Positions 8,001 to 10,197 of a stretch of 10,197 nt of DNA are shown here, piece after piece. The notes under the pieces are model-generated. The model was not told the DNA's origin, searched no databases, and saw only the letters and a program-made list of their open reading frames with translations. The translations under genes were made by a program, and so were the position numbers. Every line of letters starts with the position of its first letter. Within the stretch, counting starts at the first letter, position 1. The DNA is taken from assembly GCA_937926355.1 (NCBI GenBank), contig CALAZP010000280.1, positions 1-10,197 on the forward strand, given 5' to 3'. Source of the DNA: an uncultured Saprospirales bacterium (GTDB taxonomy: Bacteria; Bacteroidota; Bacteroidia; Chitinophagales; Saprospiraceae).

Positions 8001-10105
8001 CCATAAGTACCTCCCTGATCGACTTGTAGAAATTGGCTTGTCCCCAAACCGTCCCAATCGTAGGAAGTAAAATAAGGACCAGCATCTAAAGTAATCGAAG
8101 AACCATCGCAAACGATAGAATCGCCTAGTATAAACGGTGCTTTTGCGGCTGTTTCCCGAACCTCAATTTCTGCATATCCAAAGCATCCATTTGCTCCCTT
8201 GGCAGATACTGAAATTAAAGTATCTATTGACACATTAATTGCAGAAGAAGAAGCACCGTTCGACCACAAATAGTCACTAAGACCTGGAGTTGCATTTAAG
8301 GTGGTAAAGCTCCCTACACAGAAAGAAGGAATCCCATCAATGGTTAAGTTGGGCGCAGGCAAAATATTAGGCGTATAAGAAGCAGTGCCTGAGCAGCCAT
8401 TACTATCCACTACCTCAACCCAATAATTACCTGGTTGTGAAATAGCAATAGAAGGAGCCACCGCACTATCCAACGACCACAGATAAGAATCATAAGGTTG
8501 ATTGAGCACCAAGCTTTGGGTATCCCCCTGACAAAACTGACTTAATGGCGTAATCATCGGCTGGGGTAAGGGATGCTCCACAACTCTTATGGAGTCAATT
8601 CCTGAACACCCATTACTATCGACTACTTCAAGTATATATAAACCTTGGGTATTGGTTTTAAAAATAGAATCAACAGATCCGTTTAGCCAGAGATAGGCCT
8701 CAAAACCCGGTTGACCTTTTAGTGTTAGGGAATCATTTCCGCAAATAGCTGCATTGGAAGGCAATCCAGGATCGGGCAATGGTCTGCTGTTTAGTGCGAT
8801 ACTATCTGAAAAAGTGCATCCATAGCTATCAGTCGCTATCACTGTTATGGTGGTATCTATTCCAATGTTCAAATTTAAGGTCGTTGCTCCAGTCGACCAT
8901 AAGGCTGTTTGAATATCCGCAGGTAAAGTTAGAAAAGAAGCCTGGCCCTCGCAATAATAGGGTTTACCAACAATTAAGCTATCTGGTGACCTTCTTTGAA
9001 AGGTGGAAAAATTAATCGTATCAGCACATCCTTTTAAGGTCCTTGCTATTAAGGTAATTTCTTCTTCTTTACTCGTGGTATATTGATTATTTCGATTAAT
9101 TCCATTCCAGATATACTGGTCATACCCTGGAGAGGCTTCCAAAGTAACTGAAGAATCTGGACAGATAGCAGATGGTCCAACAAGCATTAACTCTGGAGCA
9201 GAAGTAATAGTGAATAAAAGGGTATCCTTATCCGTACATGTCCCCTCGCTGGCCTCAACATAGATTTCAAATTGTCCGGAAAATTGATCAGGAATTACCA
9301 ATTCAGCATTTGAAGCATTAGGATTGTTGATCCAAGCGTTAGCGGTGGCATCTCCAGACCAAAATACAGTAGGGGTATCGACAAACAAATTAAAGTCCAA
9401 TGTAAGTGGAATGGTGCCACTTCGCTGGCAAATCTCAGGAGTATTGGTAATTTCAACCGATACTGTTTCGCAATTGGGATTGGCAATACAATTGAGGTAA
9501 GGAGCAGCTGGTCCACCCCATTCTAAGGTGAACCCTCCAGATTGGGTGCTGGTGGTAAAATAATCAATAAAGAGGTAAAAACCTTCTCCTGGTAAAACGT
9601 CAAGAGGAGCTACAAATCCATCAGTATATTCATTATTAGCATCTAACCAACCTTGAGAAGTTTGGGTATATCCTGATTTAAGACCGGTTGCTACACTTTT
9701 ATATTGAGAAGAATAAGAACAGCGAATGGGGCTACCCAAACTATCGCATTGGAGATCAGAGCCATAAATGGCAAAATCGTAATCTACTAAATCATAACCA
9801 GGAACAGGAATTGGAGTGAGGGTAAACTCCAGAGATCCCAAACTAGGAGGCATATCCGTCCGCAATTCGAAATAGTACCAAGCGCCTTCGTTGCTCTCGC
9901 CACTTTCCAAACAACCTTTATCGTTATTAGGATTTCTAAAATCATTGACAACTCCTGAGTTAAACGGATTGGCCTCAAAAGTAGCATCTGAACAGATGAC
10001 TTGAGCACCTACACAATCTCCGATTAACTGAGCAGAAAGGGAAATCGTTGAAGTAATAAAAAACAAAACCGTTGCAAAACACCTGTAAGTCGGATACCTT
10101 AGCAT
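5084..10105 (-). CDS. Giant multi-Ig/PKD T9SS cargo protein (putative surface stalk or adhesin, type B sorting domain)
   Basis: This 1673-residue protein is exported by Sec and then across the outer membrane by the type IX secretion system. A signal peptide occupies residues 1-25 (R3/R8, hydrophobic FATVLFFITSTISL, probable cut SLSA|Q). Residues 26-200 form a Cys-rich N-terminal domain of a kind common at the front of such proteins (ICSDATFEANPF, WYYFEL, DYDFAIYG). Residues 201-300 are a first Ig-like unit, 305-1079 eleven regular Ig-like units, 1082-1409 four AGPDQ-type PKD-like units, 1416-1488 a SprB repeat, 1492-1574 a final Ig-like unit and 1577-1673 the CHU_C type B sorting domain. No catalytic domain is recognisable, so adhesion, a surface scaffold or a gliding-associated role is inferred. 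The ATG is preceded four codons upstream by an in-frame TAA, which fixes it as the first possible ATG. It appears to be transcribed alone. The exact ligand is unknown. Confidence 0.92.
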   Translation of the reverse strand: MLRYPTYRCFATVLFFITSTISLSAQLIGDCVGAQVICSDATFEANPFNSGVVNDFRNPNNDKGCLESGESNEGAWYYFELRTDMPPSLGSLEFTLTPIPVPGYDLVDYDFAIYGSDLQCDSLGSPIRCSYSSQYKSVATGLKSGYTQTSQGWLDANNEYTDGFVAPLDVLPGEGFYLFIDYFTTSTQSGGFTLEWGGPAAPYLNCIANPNCETVSVEITNTPEICQRSGTIPLTLDFNLFVDTPTVFWSGDATANAWINNPNASNAELVIPDQFSGQFEIYVEASEGTCTDKDTLLFTITSAPELMLVGPSAICPDSSVTLEASPGYDQYIWNGINRNNQYTTSKEEEITLIARTLKGCADTINFSTFQRRSPDSLIVGKPYYCEGQASFLTLPADIQTALWSTGATTLNLNIGIDTTITVIATDSYGCTFSDSIALNSRPLPDPGLPSNAAICGNDSLTLKGQPGFEAYLWLNGSVDSIFKTNTQGLYILEVVDSNGCSGIDSIRVVEHPLPQPMITPLSQFCQGDTQSLVLNQPYDSYLWSLDSAVAPSIAISQPGNYWVEVVDSNGCSGTASYTPNILPAPNLTIDGIPSFCVGSFTTLNATPGLSDYLWSNGASSSAINVSIDTLISVSAKGANGCFGYAEIEVRETAAKAPFILGDSIVCDGSSITLDAGPYFTSYDWDGLGTSQFLQVDQGGTYGISVSDTSGCTARDSITIQLVQPIRPTINGIDTICPGFNTQLRVGNPSGNFTSFFWSTGDTLDLITIDSGGTYVVEVMDVEGCTSQDTFIVGENTPPPFSIIGNPYFCPGDSTTLSISTPAQSYLWIVDTLQITNPTVTIGKASKVGVIVTAINSCIASKEIEIEARITPSFNFEGPSGICPGDSVVVATNGSFAQYQWSTSSNSPSVTINRDDTIQLTVVDSFGCMATRDTVFSFYPNQKVDILGDTSICEGATALFTVPDIFKDAVWNYNSLGDTFITDIGDTISVNAIDSNGCEALGQIYLEVLPLPEIQMEGDTIFCEGEATTLKITEPFAEVYWSFGGVSDSATFSQPYNGYVEVADSNFCRNTQTFQVVEIPRPIALAGPDQYINCGQNQVTLNGTSISAQPVILEWASNRFSNFRLGGSITVSDSGTYVLIAEDSIYGCRSNPDFAYVFNAQYTPVIDIQMADTLDCNQTSVLIDGSLSEQNKYLSYDWYDQQGNQLNNNNSFQYTATEPGNYTFKIVDTRFNCQADTTFNVPSKIEYPIIDAGPDQWLTCTVNSIDLKASLDLSASSLSFGWLDSLLRPIGNPNDSTLAVRQTGTYYFSAFNTDNGCTSLDTVQVGISIQPPIADAGPDQFLYCAQSSTILGDSSTSEGPNFIYEWVSDNGTFTSFQKNITVRDSGTFYLKVTNLFNQCISLDSVAVHLLSNPTQNVKWEEISTTCEGSGDGYALLLDIEGGVPPFTHSLNGGSFNPVQGFDQLSGGTYQVVTKDSLGCNYSSSFTIPEGNNLQVSLGPDRIIELGDSIQITGRVNINPTEITSIIWNNTGPSSCSGTGCLSLLDAPIQDKRYTIEVMDSNGCIAYDDLLIQVISNTGLYVPNAFSPNDDGLNDVFMIMGKATGLKTISDFSIYTRWGEKVYQVQNFLPNDPAYGWDGTFRNQLLNPQVLVFQIKVEKIDGTIEYLEGGVTLVR
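5087..5377 (-). other. CHU_C / type B T9SS C-terminal sorting domain
   Basis: Residues 1577-1673 carry the hallmark VPNAFSPNDDGLNDVF (1580-1595), followed by FSIYTRWGEKVYQ (1610-1622), YGWDGTFRNQ (1633-1642) and the terminal GGVTLVR. This is the gliding-motility-associated C-terminal domain recognised by the T9SS. In the best-studied cases type B domains use a dedicated PorP/SprF-like partner for secretion and surface attachment; no such gene lies next to this one in the window. Confidence 0.93.
5642..5860 (-). other. SprB-type repeat domain within the giant T9SS protein
   Basis: Residues 1416-1488 show the SprB repeat pattern: a C-x-G-S-x-D-G start (CEGSGDGYA, from C1425), then GGVPPFTHSLNGG, then LSGGTYQVVTKDSLGC, ending at C1478. 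The repeat is named after the mobile gliding adhesin SprB of Flavobacterium johnsoniae, where it occurs in many copies. Only one copy is present here, so the match points to a shared surface-protein module rather than to SprB itself. Confidence 0.8.
5879..6862 (-). repeat. Four tandem PKD-like units (AGPDQ type), period about 83 residues
   Basis: The units begin with AGPDQ-like sequence and a Cys at residues 1093, 1175, 1259 and 1343. The core Trp is 21-22 residues later, and closing Cys residues are at 1147, 1232, 1316 and 1398. The second unit has QMADTLDC in place of AGPDQxxxC. These are about 13 residues longer than the preceding array's units and are a different subfamily. Confidence 0.85.
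6869..9193 (-). repeat. Eleven tandem Ig-like units with a 70-residue (210-bp) period
   Basis: Each unit follows the pattern C-x-G ... (Y/F)xW ... (Y)xVxVxDxxGC. First cysteines fall at residues 315, 385, 455, 525, 596, 666, 736, 809, 882, 952 and 1022. Core tryptophans are 18 residues later in ten of eleven units, second cysteines are 27 residues after the Trp in nine of eleven, and the gap to the next unit's first Cys is 25 in all ten junctions. The paired cysteines, about 45 apart, probably form one disulfide per domain. Units are strongly diverged in sequence but not in length, as expected for an old array under structural constraint. Confidence 0.9.
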
Positions 10106-10197
10106 ACTTGTTTGTTAATACTCCATCATCCTTTACCTAATGGTATAAGGACAACGGTTACAAATCCTTAAACAAGAACTTGTATAGTTTATGGGAT
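10106..10197 (-). promoter_or_regulatory. Upstream region of the giant gene with two overlapping inverted repeats
   Basis: These 92 bases hold no ORF worth calling. On the - strand, TAAGGA (10170-10165) can pair with TCCTTA (10151-10146). The overlapping CCTTATACC (10150-10142) can instead pair with GGTAAAGG (10137-10130), giving 8 bp with one bulge and an ATTA loop. The two hairpins share CCTTA and exclude each other. No clear TAnnTTTG box was found, so the promoter may lie further right, outside the window. Confidence 0.3.

Noticed and set aside
8779..9015. A 78-codon open frame on the + strand within the repeat array
   Set aside because: It overlaps the first regular repeat units on the opposite strand and shows no domain. 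It is a shadow of the real gene.
6869..9193. The 210-bp periodicity as a CRISPR array or DNA tandem repeat
   Set aside because: The period is in the protein; the bases are diverged between units and the frame is continuous, so it is a protein-domain array.
5084..10105. Possible frameshift or gene fusion in the very long ORF
   Set aside because: The domain order (signal peptide, N-terminal domain, repeats, SprB repeat, CHU_C) is complete and typical of T9SS type B cargo, with no break in repeat phase.
1..10197. Mobile element, prophage, defence island, tRNA or rRNA
   Set aside because: There are no transposase or integrase ORFs, no terminal inverted repeats or target duplications, and no cloverleaf or rRNA segments. 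All coding space is accounted for by six genes.

Overview
The window is about 10.2 kb of AT-rich chromosomal DNA from a member of the Bacteroidota. The main evidence is a 1673-residue secreted protein that ends in a type B (CHU_C, gliding-motility-associated) sorting domain of the type IX secretion system (T9SS), a system essentially confined to that phylum. Supporting signs are the absence of clear Shine-Dalgarno sequences and a TAnnTTTG-like promoter box before pyrG. I cannot fix the class; a free-living, gliding or surface-associated lineage such as Saprospiria, Cytophagia or Flavobacteriia would fit.

Layout from left to right: (1) the 3' end of ilvC, ketol-acid reductoisomerase, on the + strand. 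(2) ilvA, threonine ammonia-lyase, 6 bp downstream on the same strand; together they are the tail of a branched-chain amino acid operon. (3) A 171-bp convergent intergenic region with no recognisable terminator. (4) On the - strand, pyrG (CTP synthase) followed after 39 bp by a TrmH/SpoU-type RNA 2'-O-methyltransferase gene, probably co-transcribed. (5) A 140-bp AT-rich divergent promoter region. (6) On the + strand, a 316-residue polytopic membrane protein that looks like a strongly diverged member of the PiT (inorganic phosphate transporter) family. (7) On the - strand, covering the right half of the window, the giant T9SS cargo protein. Its last codon interlocks with that of the membrane protein in a shared TTAA.

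The left half is housekeeping metabolism: isoleucine/valine synthesis, CTP synthesis and RNA modification. The right half holds the less ordinary material. The giant protein has a signal peptide, an N-terminal Cys-rich domain, one leading Ig-like unit, and eleven Ig-like units with near-perfect spacing (Cys-18-Trp-27-Cys-25-next Cys, a 70-residue period). These are followed by four longer AGPDQ-type PKD-like units, a SprB repeat, a terminal Cys-poor Ig-like unit and the CHU_C secretion signal. It is most simply read as a long, disulfide-ladder surface stalk or adhesin. I see no phage, insertion sequence, CRISPR, tRNA or rRNA in the window, and no gene cluster that amounts to a new defence or biosynthetic system. 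The best leads are the repeat metrics of the stalk and the PiT-like protein with eroded signature motifs.
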